From positions 120,328 to 184,327 of the forward strand of contig NZ_CZPZ01000033.1 in NCBI RefSeq assembly GCF_001458775.1: a stretch of 64,000 nucleotides of DNA. Reading direction: 5' to 3'. The notes under the pieces are model-generated. The model had not been told where the DNA came from. It saw only the letters and a program-made list of their open reading frames with translations, and did no database searches. This document shows, in pieces, positions 24,640 to 32,935 of this stretch. Numbering within the stretch: the stretch's first letter is position 1; every line of letters starts with the position of its first letter. The stretch is from Candidatus Nitrospira nitrificans (GTDB taxonomy: Bacteria > Nitrospirota > Nitrospiria > Nitrospirales > Nitrospiraceae). A program made the position numbers and the translations under genes.

Positions 24640-25107
24640 ATGCGTGCCATTGCCAGCATCATGCTTTTCGCAACCCTCGCCCTTCCGCTTGGAGAAGGAG
24701 CGGCATTTCCCCCACCCGACAACAAAGACCTCCATGCGCTCCAGGCCCAAGCCACCCAGGGGGATACGGAGGCACAGCATCGACTTGGGGAACTCTATGC
24801 CAAAGGAAGAGGGGTCCCGCAGGATTATGCCCAGGCGCGAGCCTGGTACGAAAAGGCCGCCGCGCAGGGGCACCCAATGGCGCAAAATAACCTTGCGGAA
24901 TTGTATTTCGCGGGACTGGGGGGGCCATCGGATTATGTGCGGGCCTATATGTGGGTGAGCCTTGCCGCCACACACATGCAGGGTGAGGAAAAGAAGCAAG
25001 CGGAAGAAAACCGCGAGGATGTCGCCCAGCGTATGTCGTCCGCGCAGATCACGGAAGCCAAGCGACTCTCGGAACAATGCCGGTCAAAGAAGTTCAAGGG
25101 CTGCTGA
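24640..25107 (+). CDS. Secreted SEL1-repeat (TPR-like) protein
   Basis: 155 residues from the ATG at 24640. The signal peptide (MRAIASIMLFATLALPLGEG) is followed by two to three SEL1 repeats (AEAQHRLGELYAKGRGVPQD-type, then AAAQGHPMAQNNLAELYFAG, then a degenerate third with AYMWVSLAATH). The terminal CRSKKFKGC carries two Cys. SEL1 repeats mediate protein-protein contacts, typically in the periplasm. An upstream in-frame extension to 24394 is a gene remnant and should not be annotated as part of this protein. Confidence 0.8.
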   Translation: MRAIASIMLFATLALPLGEGAAFPPPDNKDLHALQAQATQGDTEAQHRLGELYAKGRGVPQDYAQARAWYEKAAAQGHPMAQNNLAELYFAGLGGPSDYVRAYMWVSLAATHMQGEEKKQAEENREDVAQRMSSAQITEAKRLSEQCRSKKFKGC

Positions 25108-25266
25108 GATTCACTCGGCTGCCTCCGCTCTCACCGTATAACTCTCCCATCGACTCTCGCACTCACCGACAGGCTCAACTCCCTGCCGAACGTTTGAGCA
25201 CGTCGGCGGCGGATTTCGTCAACAGCCTGCTGAGTAGGTGATCGGTCCTGACGGCAGCCGAGCGAG

Positions 25267-27558
25267 TTACGAGACGCGGGTGCTGCCATGCATCCGACTG
25301 AAGACGTCCCAGTCGAACTGCTTCGATGTGACCGCATGGAGTGGAATCGGACTGATTGATCCCCGTTCACGGTAGGCCAAGAGACAGCCGACGATATCCT
25401 CAGGCGAGTCGATCAGCCGATGCACCACTTCATGGGCAAGATGCTGCGCAATCGCCTTGTCCTCCGGTATTGGACGAGCACCCCGGAGCGTGTGGCCAAG
25501 AATCGTGGCTTTGGTGGCCGGCGTGAGCGGATAATGATCGGGGCGCGATTGCCGTTCCGGCCACCGTGCGATCACTCCGGCGACATAGTCCACCAGCCCA
25601 TGGACACCGCCGTCCTTATGATGACGGTGCGGCGTCCGTTCGGCGACGACGAAGAGATGGCTCTTGTTCGGCACACCCAATGTCCGCTTGAGCGTGCCGA
25701 GGATCACCTCATCGATATAGGCATTCGGGTCGGGATGTTCATTGACCAACAACCCCTCGGCTCTCGCCTGATAGGCGCAGGCCAACGCAAGATGGCCTGA
25801 CCCAGCGCCCATGATCTCCACGAAGAACACACTGCCCATCGCCGCGCTGGTGGCTTTGAGAGATTCGATGGACTGATCCGCCAACGTCACGGCGGACTGA
25901 AAGCCGAGAGAGATGGTTCCTTCGAGATTGTTGTCGATGCTGCCTGGAATGCCGACCACCTGTACCCCGAACTCTTCGTAAATGGCCCGAGCTCCTCGCA
26001 TGCTGCCGTCGCCCCCCAGCACAATCAACGCGCCATCACGGACGTAGGGTTCCAAATGGCGCATGGCTACATGCTGCACGGCCTCCTGTTTGAACTCCTC
26101 GAAGCGGCTGCTGCCGATGGGACTGCTGGGATGGCTGCCCAGGCCGCGCGTATGTTCGTCGGTGACGCGTTCGATCCAATTGTTGGCCAGACCCAGATAG
26201 CCGTGCCGAACGAAATAGACCTCCAACCCCATGCGTTGGCCGGTCACATGCAATTCTTTTAGCGCGGCGCCGGCGCCGGCAAAATCACCTCCGGAGACAA
26301 GCGCCACGATCCGCTTGAGGAATCGAGGTTTGAGCGTGACGCGATCTTTTCTCGCCGTCTCCACTGTCACCCAAGTGTTGCGCGCGACCCGCTCCCGTTC
26401 GGACAGCCCAACCGCCGTTGAATAGCCGGACATCCGGCCCTGTTCGACCGTGAGCAACACCACATTGTCTTGGCTTTCCTTATAATCGCTGAACTCACTG
26501 AACGCTTCATGGAACGGACGTGGGTCCAAATAGATCATCAAGGCCCGCAGGGTGGAACTGTGAGTGTAGAGGCAGGCGACTCCTCCCTTCTGCGCGGAGC
26601 CCAATCGGTGGAGACCATCGATGACGTCGACATAGAGGTCGAAGAAAGAATTGCCGGCCGGATAACAATAGAGCGGATCTTTCATCAGCCGCTTGGCCGT
26701 CGAGGTCTCCACGCCGAACGCCTGCGCGGCCTCTTCGAGCTCCACCGACTTTTCCAATCCCGTGACCCAGCCGAAATCCGACGATTCCAGTGCAGGCTCG
26801 ACGATGGGTTCGGACGCGGACGCTCCTTGCAGTAACGTCGCAGACACCCGTTCATAGAGTTGTTTGGTATTCGGGCTGCGGCTGATGCAATGGAGGAAGG
26901 TTCGCGGATCGAGGTAATTCGCGAGATGCAGAAAATCCAGCTGCTGTCCCACCAGGCCGATCATGTGGGCGAGCGCCGCTCCGACCGCATCGGCTTTGGC
27001 TACACCTCGTTCTCGATCCAATTGATTCGGCAAGCGGCGTCCGACGCGATGGGTCTTGCTGTCCACCTGTGACACGCCGTGGCGCATCGTGAAAAACAGC
27101 GTTCGGTCTGCAAGATCGAGCGGCAACAACCAAAACCGGTCGTCGCCCAGTTCCAGAACAATGCGGCCTTCCGCCAGCGTGGGGGTCAGCTGCGCGCGCG
27201 GCACAATGGCGACCGGGCGCCGATAGGTCGGTTTGGCCACCGACCCGATCGCCGCTCGGAGCAGCGGCTGCAGCGAGCCTTCCGCCAGAAGCGCGTTCCA
27301 TGCCGCAAAAAATACCAGCTGATCATCGATGAGACCTTCCCGAGCTGATCGGTATGTGTCTGCGGTTGCAAACCCGGACGCAGCGCGCTCAACGAACGAG
27401 CGAAGCCGCTCCATCTTGGTCCGGACGCGATCAATCTCATCGGCGGATGGTTCTATTGATGGAGGTTCGACGAGTCCCCGCTCCGATGCCCGGCGAGCAA
27501 GGGCGCGACCATAGACAAGAAGTCCTTCAACGGTGACGAAATCCAACGGGTGACTCAT
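25267..27558 (-). CDS. Histidine phosphatase / phosphofructokinase fusion protein
   Basis: 763 residues in three parts. Residues 1-140 are helical and unassigned. Residues about 150-380 look like a histidine phosphatase (phosphoglycerate-mutase-like): FFTMRHGVSQ with His160, then YTHSSTLRAL with His333, and YPAGNSFFDL where the usual catalytic Glu of GES is Asn. Residues 412-750 are a phosphofructokinase domain: VSGGD (421-425), GGDGS (515-519, Gly as in ATP-type), PGSIDNN (538-544) and MGAGSG (583-588). In typical PFKs the last two read PGTIDND and MGRxxG, so one Asp and the substrate-binding Arg are replaced. The gene stands alone. Normal glycolytic activity cannot be assumed. Confidence 0.85.
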   Translation of the reverse strand: MSHPLDFVTVEGLLVYGRALARRASERGLVEPPSIEPSADEIDRVRTKMERLRSFVERAASGFATADTYRSAREGLIDDQLVFFAAWNALLAEGSLQPLLRAAIGSVAKPTYRRPVAIVPRAQLTPTLAEGRIVLELGDDRFWLLPLDLADRTLFFTMRHGVSQVDSKTHRVGRRLPNQLDRERGVAKADAVGAALAHMIGLVGQQLDFLHLANYLDPRTFLHCISRSPNTKQLYERVSATLLQGASASEPIVEPALESSDFGWVTGLEKSVELEEAAQAFGVETSTAKRLMKDPLYCYPAGNSFFDLYVDVIDGLHRLGSAQKGGVACLYTHSSTLRALMIYLDPRPFHEAFSEFSDYKESQDNVVLLTVEQGRMSGYSTAVGLSERERVARNTWVTVETARKDRVTLKPRFLKRIVALVSGGDFAGAGAALKELHVTGQRMGLEVYFVRHGYLGLANNWIERVTDEHTRGLGSHPSSPIGSSRFEEFKQEAVQHVAMRHLEPYVRDGALIVLGGDGSMRGARAIYEEFGVQVVGIPGSIDNNLEGTISLGFQSAVTLADQSIESLKATSAAMGSVFFVEIMGAGSGHLALACAYQARAEGLLVNEHPDPNAYIDEVILGTLKRTLGVPNKSHLFVVAERTPHRHHKDGGVHGLVDYVAGVIARWPERQSRPDHYPLTPATKATILGHTLRGARPIPEDKAIAQHLAHEVVHRLIDSPEDIVGCLLAYRERGSISPIPLHAVTSKQFDWDVFSRMHGSTRVS

Positions 27559-27810
27559 ACGCTATGCTAACAATCCTAAACCGATGCACGGACTGTAGCA
27601 AGGGTGAGCATCTCATCTGACGTTAGACTCATGGGGCAGGAAAATTTCCCATGCCTTCGCAGGAAGCCATAGTTGTGATCCGCCGAAGTTCTTTAACTAC
27701 TTGCGTGTTGGGCCTCTGGTCGCCCCCATATGCGATCGGCAAGCGATAGATGGAATGTGAAGAAGCGGCAGCGGTGAGATAAACCGTCCCTGTGATGTCA
27801 TCGACAGGGA

Positions 27811-28473
27811 TTATGGCATGACGACCAACTTGCTGAACTCCTTACGTGCCGCATCCACGATCGCGCTCGGCGCTTTGTCGGGACTTCCGGCATCAAACGG
27901 CGGCTGGGGATCGTATTCAATGAGCAGTTGGGTGAGTTGCGCCGCATCGGCGCCAAACTCTTCGGCAACCAGGGTGAGGGCCATATCGATCCCGGAGGAA
28001 ACCCCGGCGGCAGTGAGGATCTTGCCGTCGCGAACGACACGCTCTTTGGTTGGAACGGCGCCGAATTGTTTCAAAACATCGAGCGCGAGCCAATGCGTGG
28101 TAGCCTTCAGGCCCTGAAGCACACCGGCGGCTGCCAGACCTAAAGCGCCGGTACAGACCGACGTGGTCCACTTGGTCGTGCGGTGCACCCGTGCAATCCA
28201 TTCGAGGACCAACTGATCGCCCATCACGGCTTGTGGAAACGCAGTTCCTGGCACCACGAGGATATCGGGGCTGATGGTTTCATCGAGCGTATAGTCCGCC
28301 GTCAAACGCAGCCTCCCGAAGTCGGTGCGCTTCACGCCCTTCTCGCGCGCCACAAAGCGCACGTCGGTACCGAGCGTCGGCGACTGAAGGACTTCATAGG
28401 GGCCGATCGCATCGAGCGCGGTCATGCCGTCGTACAACAGTATGGCCACTTGCAGTTTCTTCTCTGGGATCAT
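27811..28473 (-). CDS. DJ-1/PfpI family protein (isonitrile hydratase-like)
   Basis: About 220 residues. LQVAILLYDGMTALDAIGPY opens the fold, and the nucleophile elbow is SVCTGALGLAAAG, with the Cys near residue 107. TAAGVSSGIDMALTLVAEE is typical of the InhA/ThiJ branch often annotated as isonitrile hydratase or a transcriptional regulator without its HTH. The exact substrate is unknown. A start at 28497 is also possible, but GAGG precedes the ATG at 28473. Divergent from the small secreted gene at 28565. A truncated second copy of this gene pair lies at 24265-24530. Confidence 0.85.
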   Translation of the reverse strand: MIPEKKLQVAILLYDGMTALDAIGPYEVLQSPTLGTDVRFVAREKGVKRTDFGRLRLTADYTLDETISPDILVVPGTAFPQAVMGDQLVLEWIARVHRTTKWTTSVCTGALGLAAAGVLQGLKATTHWLALDVLKQFGAVPTKERVVRDGKILTAAGVSSGIDMALTLVAEEFGADAAQLTQLLIEYDPQPPFDAGSPDKAPSAIVDAARKEFSKLVVMP

Positions 28474-28564
28474 CACAGCCTCATTCTTGATCATCAATCA
28501 GTATTGAAAGGCCGGCTCGGCCAGCTTGGGGTCTATAACAACTTGAGCAAGGAGACAGTATATA

Positions 28565-28918
28565 ATGGAACTCATGCATCGGATCACTGCCTTTTTCATT
28601 ATCCTAATGGGAATCATGTGGCCGAGCTTGCCCGCCGCTGCGGAGGAGCCTTCTCAACAGCCGAGCGCGAAGCAACGGTTAAACCAAGTACTGGGTCCGG
28701 AAGGCGGCATCCAAGTCTACAAAGACCATCGAGGAAACGTCGAAAGCACGATTAATCTGCCGAATGGTGAGCGACTCATCAAGGTGCAGCCTTCGCCAAG
28801 TCCGGGATTAAACCTTGGCCCTCCCCTTCAATTGCACAATCAAACATTTCAGTTTCCTTCTCCACCGGCCGCTCCAGTTCAGCCGTCTGCTCCAGAGTTT
28901 CCCCAGAGGTCGCGTTAG
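28565..28918 (+). CDS. Hypothetical small secreted protein with Pro-rich tail
   Basis: 117 residues. The signal peptide (ending PAAAEE) is followed by a short domain: LNQVLGPEGGIQVYKDHRGN, then VESTINLPNGERLIKVQP. A Pro-rich tail ends APEFPQRSR. AAGGAG precedes the start by about ten bases. No family recognised. A degenerate copy of its C-terminal 43 residues is found at 24401-24530, so a related gene existed there once. Confidence 0.7.
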   Translation: MELMHRITAFFIILMGIMWPSLPAAAEEPSQQPSAKQRLNQVLGPEGGIQVYKDHRGNVESTINLPNGERLIKVQPSPSPGLNLGPPLQLHNQTFQFPSPPAAPVQPSAPEFPQRSR

Positions 28919-28964
28919 AAATAACTCGATGATAACGTTCAATGAGCGGACTTGCTTGTTGACA

Positions 28965-29489
28965 CTATACTATCGATTGATTCACCGACTTCAGGACGCG
29001 GGAGACGAGCTCGTCCGCTGAGCGGCAATGAATAAACTTATGCACATATGGCTCGATGCATTCCATCGCACGTTTCAGATTGGCCGTATCATACTGATGA
29101 TTCCAAAGCAAAAGACGGTATAGATCTCCGAATCCTTCTTGCTTTGAAGTACTGATTCCCAATTTGCGGTATCCAAACCTCCTCACAATTCTCAAGTCAC
29201 GCATGAACACATGTGGCTGCAACACTGCGATGAGGTCTGCTCGTTCAAAAACAGGCTTCAGCCATGTATAGTAAACACCTTCGACGATCCATTGTTCCTG
29301 CCGAGCAATGCCGGCAAGTTTCGTATCGCGTCCATCCTCAGCAGCCCGACGACCATAGCGGTCTGCTTGCACATCCCAGAATAATCCATCTAAATCGTGA
29401 GCCGGAATCTGCAGCATTCGAGATAGACGACCAGCCGCATAAGTCTTTCCGCTGCCAGGTCCACCCAAAATATGAATACGTTGAACCAT
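28965..29489 (-). CDS. P-loop nucleoside/adenylate kinase-like protein
   Basis: 174 residues. Walker A GGPGSGKT at residues 9-16, then IPAHDLDGLFWD, a pattern of small P-loop kinases related to FlaR and the so-called DNA topology modulation proteins. RFGYRKLGISTSKQEGFGD and the following helix form the lid-like part. It probably phosphorylates a nucleoside or another small molecule; the substrate is unknown. Convergent with the 28565 gene, 46 bp apart. Confidence 0.78.
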   Translation of the reverse strand: MVQRIHILGGPGSGKTYAAGRLSRMLQIPAHDLDGLFWDVQADRYGRRAAEDGRDTKLAGIARQEQWIVEGVYYTWLKPVFERADLIAVLQPHVFMRDLRIVRRFGYRKLGISTSKQEGFGDLYRLLLWNHQYDTANLKRAMECIEPYVHKFIHCRSADELVSRVLKSVNQSIV

Positions 29490-29726
29490 GCAATATTGGT
29501 CGAACGATTATGCTAGCCGGAAGAGGTCTACTGCATAGCAGTGAGTGACGCAAGGGAAAATATGAGGTTGGGCCTCCGCTGCTCGTCTCTTAGACACTCG
29601 CGCGCTGAACGAACGCCGGCATTGTCTGAATCTTGAACATGAAACTTGAGCCCACTGCTTGATTACCTTACGATGGCAAGTGACTTCAAGAGTAACATGA
29701 AGGATTCTCGAGGGCTATCGGTGGGA

Positions 29727-30641
29727 TTAACCGTGCATCGACAACGAGAATGATGTCTCTGTGACGGTTCGGTAGGCAACAAGCAGGCTCCTACTGCTTG
29801 CCGGCGAATTCACTTCATCTGATACTTGAGCTATCGAATGATCCTGATCATCAATCTTTGGTTCCCGCTCGCCATGAAATTCCTTCACCAAATCATCCCG
29901 CAACTTCTCGAAGAAGTCCGGCAGATAGGCGCGAACCTTTTCTAATTCCACCTTCGCATCCTTCAGTGCATCGAGTACTTGTTGAATGAGTGATGCGAGA
30001 TGCGCGTCCTTCACTGGCACAGTGAGATGAGTCCCATCGGGCAAGCCCGATGACGGGGTGGGCGCCGTGGTACCGTTGGACGGCTGCGGGATCGCCGCGA
30101 CCGCCGCTGGCGCCCCACCCGAGGTAATGTGTGATGCCGCCGCCACCACAACCGATCGAACAACGTCGACACTCAAGTCGGGACCGGAGAGTGAGTCCAT
30201 CCCCCTGAACCCCTCCGCAAGCTTGGTGGTATGGGCCCTGGTAACTTCATCTTCTCCTTGAAAGAATCCACGAAAGATGGTCGCGATGTTCCCGAAGAGG
30301 ATCTTCAGGTCGTGCAGCTCCTCCTTGTTGAGATCTCCCTCCACGGCTAGGCCGAAGTCACGTTGGACAGCGTAGTGTGTATACGTCGCTTCGACCCTTC
30401 CCATTGTACGATCGTCCGCCATCTGAGAAATGTGGCTCTCGGATCGAAAATCGGTCGCAAGGTCTGCGGTGAACGTAATCCGATCCCCTTCCGCTGTCGT
30501 CACCGCGAGCCGCCCTGAAAACTCGTTGGACACCGCCACGCCGCTGACCCTTGTATCCAGTCGATGGACCTCGCCATCGGGTAGCCGGCGCAGATTGAAG
30601 AAGTGATGTGGATCGACGGACGTCAGGGCCTGAACCGGCAT
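29727..30641 (-). CDS. Hypothetical protein
   Basis: 304 residues with no signal peptide. The N-terminal 150 residues form a beta-rich then helical domain: SGRLAVTTAEGDRITFTAD, then AVEGDLNKEELHDLKILFG and IFRGFFQGEDE. A low-complexity Ala/Pro/Ser linker (residues 185-215) and an amphipathic helical C-terminus (LIQQVLDALKDAKVELEKVR) follow. I do not recognise the family with confidence. Divergent from the DUF3015-like gene at 30777. Confidence 0.65.
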   Translation of the reverse strand: MPVQALTSVDPHHFFNLRRLPDGEVHRLDTRVSGVAVSNEFSGRLAVTTAEGDRITFTADLATDFRSESHISQMADDRTMGRVEATYTHYAVQRDFGLAVEGDLNKEELHDLKILFGNIATIFRGFFQGEDEVTRAHTTKLAEGFRGMDSLSGPDLSVDVVRSVVVAAASHITSGGAPAAVAAIPQPSNGTTAPTPSSGLPDGTHLTVPVKDAHLASLIQQVLDALKDAKVELEKVRAYLPDFFEKLRDDLVKEFHGEREPKIDDQDHSIAQVSDEVNSPASSRSLLVAYRTVTETSFSLSMHG

Positions 30642-30776
30642 AGGAGATCTCCTACTCGATCGATCAGGGATACGCCTTGCCTCGCTCCGCTATCGGCACC
30701 CAGTCGGCTGAACTTAAGAGACCATAATGATATAGTGTGGGCATTCAGACGATCCTGCTTGAAGAGGGAGGACTCC

Positions 30777-31175
30777 ATGCGGAAATCTTTTCGAAATATA
30801 GCAGCCATCGGTGCAAGCCTGATGCTTGGCCTAACGGGTTGCACCCTGAAAGCCACCATTAACCAAACGACCGACACGACATCCAACGTCACCGGCACCA
30901 CATCGGGAGCAGCCTGGTGGAGCGAGGACGGGCAGATCAAGCCGGATTTCAAGGCGACGGCGTTCGTCTCGTTCAATCATGAAAACCTGGTTCAAGATGT
31001 CGCAGCAGGTCGCGGAGAGTATTTGGCCTCGATCAGCAGGCTGTTGGGAGTTCCAAATGACCGACAGACAGCATTTTTCTCCGCCGCCCAGGCAAGCTAT
31101 GCCGGGAAGATAGGCAAGGATTCCACGGCCTTGCTTTTACTGCTTCGGGATACATCCGGAGCATTCATTCGATAA
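30777..31175 (+). CDS. Lipoprotein with DUF3015-like domain
   Basis: 132 residues from the ATG at 30777, with GGGAGG five bases upstream. The lipobox GLTGC gives lipidation near residue 22. FNHENLVQDVAAGRGEYLAS, ISRLLGV and AAQASYAGKIGKDSTAL resemble the C-terminal part of DUF3015 proteins, whose function is unknown. A decayed copy of the last 20 codons lies at 32866-32927, on the far side of the amidohydrolase gene. Confidence 0.72.
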   Translation: MRKSFRNIAAIGASLMLGLTGCTLKATINQTTDTTSNVTGTTSGAAWWSEDGQIKPDFKATAFVSFNHENLVQDVAAGRGEYLASISRLLGVPNDRQTAFFSAAQASYAGKIGKDSTALLLLLRDTSGAFIR

Positions 31176-31361
31176 CGTGGCTTGAGGGATCTGAGCAGGG
31201 GGACCGGCCGACGCAGTCAGCAGAAGCACTACACTGTCACCTGAAATTTGGCTCTAGCTGGAGCGATGTTGGTCTCAGCCGACACAGGTGAGAACAATAG
31301 TCTGGACGCGCCGGCAGCCGGAATGATGATGAGCGGTGCGCGAATCATGCCAGCCCTCTTC

Positions 31362-32711
31362 TTACTTGACCAGATTCTTGTAGAGGATTCCGTTCTTCAT
31401 GATCACAAGAAAATTCTTTTCCGGGTCGTCGATCAGCTTCAGGTTGTCCAAGGGATTGCCGTCGACAAGCAGCAGGTCCGCCATCGCCCCTTCCTGAATG
31501 ATGCCAAGCTTGCCGGGATAGGGACTCCGCAAGCCCGAGAGCGCGAGCAGCTCGGCGTTGTCCGCGGTCGCCATTCTGAGCACTTCAGCCGGCTGATACC
31601 ACTGCGCCATCTTCGAGAGCATCTTTCCCTGTCCGGCTGCGTTTTCAGCACTGAAGAGAATGTCGGTACCCCAAGCTGTTTTGATCTTGTATTTCTTGGC
31701 CAGTGCGTAGGCCGTATCGGTGCCGTTGTACATCTGGAGCTGCTTGATCCGGTTCGGCGAACCTTCGGGGAATGGCGAAGGACGGTCGTCGGTGAATGGT
31801 TGCAGGCTCCACCAGACGCCTTTTTCCCCCATCAGCTTCGCGGTGGCATCATCGAGTAACTGACCGTGGTCGATGCACTTCACCCCGGCTTCAATTGCCT
31901 GCTTCACGGCGCGCGGCGTGTAAGCGTGCACGGTCACGTAGGTGCCCCAGTTCTCGGCACTCTCCACCGCGGCACGCAACTCGTCGGTGCTGTATTGCGT
32001 GACATCAAGCGGATCAAAGCTCGACGCGACACCGCCGCCCGCCATTAACTTAATCTGGGAGGCCCCCAACATCAGCTGCTCGCGCACCCGCCGGCGCACC
32101 ATATCAGGGCTATCGGCGATCACGGTCGCGCCGATGCGCTCACCATAGGTGTAGTCGCCAGGGCGGGATGGAATGTCCGTCGGCAACCGGAAATCACCAT
32201 GGCCGCCCGTCTGGGAAATGAACGCACCGGACGGCCAGACACGTGGTCCGGCCACAAGCCCCTGATCAATCGCTCGCTTGAGCCCGAACACCGGGCCGCC
32301 CAGATCGCGCACACTGGTGAAGCCGCGCATGAGCATCTCGTGTGCAGCCTTCCCTGCAGCAAGATTGACGTACCCGATGTCGGCCATCAGGATCACCGCC
32401 TGCGACACATTCGAGAACATGAGATGAACATGGGCGTCGATTAATCCCGGCATGAGTATACGCCCGCCGCCCTGAATCCGCGTCACTGATGTACCGGAGG
32501 GAACCGTTACGGGCACAGTGGAAATCGCTTTGATGGTGTTGCCGACGACCAACACGTTCGCAGGCGACGACAGACGATCGGAGGATCCGTTGAAGACGCG
32601 CACATTCTCGAACAACACACTTGATGGAACATCGGCAGCCTGAGTATTCGGCCCAAGGATGTCGTTAAAAATGATGAGCACCGCCAGTGCCGCCATGAGA
32701 TAGCGTTTCAT
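31362..32711 (-). CDS. Secreted metal-dependent amidohydrolase
   Basis: 449 residues. The signal peptide (about residues 1-26, ending TQAAD) is followed by the amidohydrolase fold: LIDAHVH (metal His pair), IKLMAGGG (probable carboxylated Lys), TVHAYT and IDHGQLL (metal His), and WGTDIL (catalytic Asp). It resembles the prolidase/imidazolonepropionase-like branch that hydrolyses Xaa-Pro dipeptides or related cyclic amides. Periplasmic location is predicted. It lies between the DUF3015-like gene and its remnant. Confidence 0.85.
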   Translation of the reverse strand: MKRYLMAALAVLIIFNDILGPNTQAADVPSSVLFENVRVFNGSSDRLSSPANVLVVGNTIKAISTVPVTVPSGTSVTRIQGGGRILMPGLIDAHVHLMFSNVSQAVILMADIGYVNLAAGKAAHEMLMRGFTSVRDLGGPVFGLKRAIDQGLVAGPRVWPSGAFISQTGGHGDFRLPTDIPSRPGDYTYGERIGATVIADSPDMVRRRVREQLMLGASQIKLMAGGGVASSFDPLDVTQYSTDELRAAVESAENWGTYVTVHAYTPRAVKQAIEAGVKCIDHGQLLDDATAKLMGEKGVWWSLQPFTDDRPSPFPEGSPNRIKQLQMYNGTDTAYALAKKYKIKTAWGTDILFSAENAAGQGKMLSKMAQWYQPAEVLRMATADNAELLALSGLRSPYPGKLGIIQEGAMADLLLVDGNPLDNLKLIDDPEKNFLVIMKNGILYKNLVK

Positions 32712-32865
32712 GTCTTCCCTTTCTCCAACACAATCAGAGTGCCGGCCATGAATCGTCTCCGAGTTGCCCGATTCTATTCTCCGTTCAACTCACATTGCGC
32801 CGGAATCGTGATCGGCAGCAATGGCTGTCTCGCACTTTCTCCGTCAGACGAAAGAGATACATCGG

Positions 32866-32927
32866 AGCGAGATTCCACGGCCTTGCTCGCACTGTTGCAG
32901 GACACCTCGAGGCCGTTTGTTCGCTGA
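32866..32927 (+). pseudogene. 3' remnant of a DUF3015-like lipoprotein gene
   Basis: The end of a plus-strand frame reads RDSTALLALLQDTSRPFVR and a stop. It matches KDSTALLLLLRDTSGAFIR at the C-terminus of the intact gene ending at 31175, with good nucleotide identity (ATTCCACGGCCTTGCT shared exactly). The upstream part has no similarity and no signal peptide, so only the tail survives. Confidence 0.7.
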
Positions 32928-32935
32928 CCTGACCG

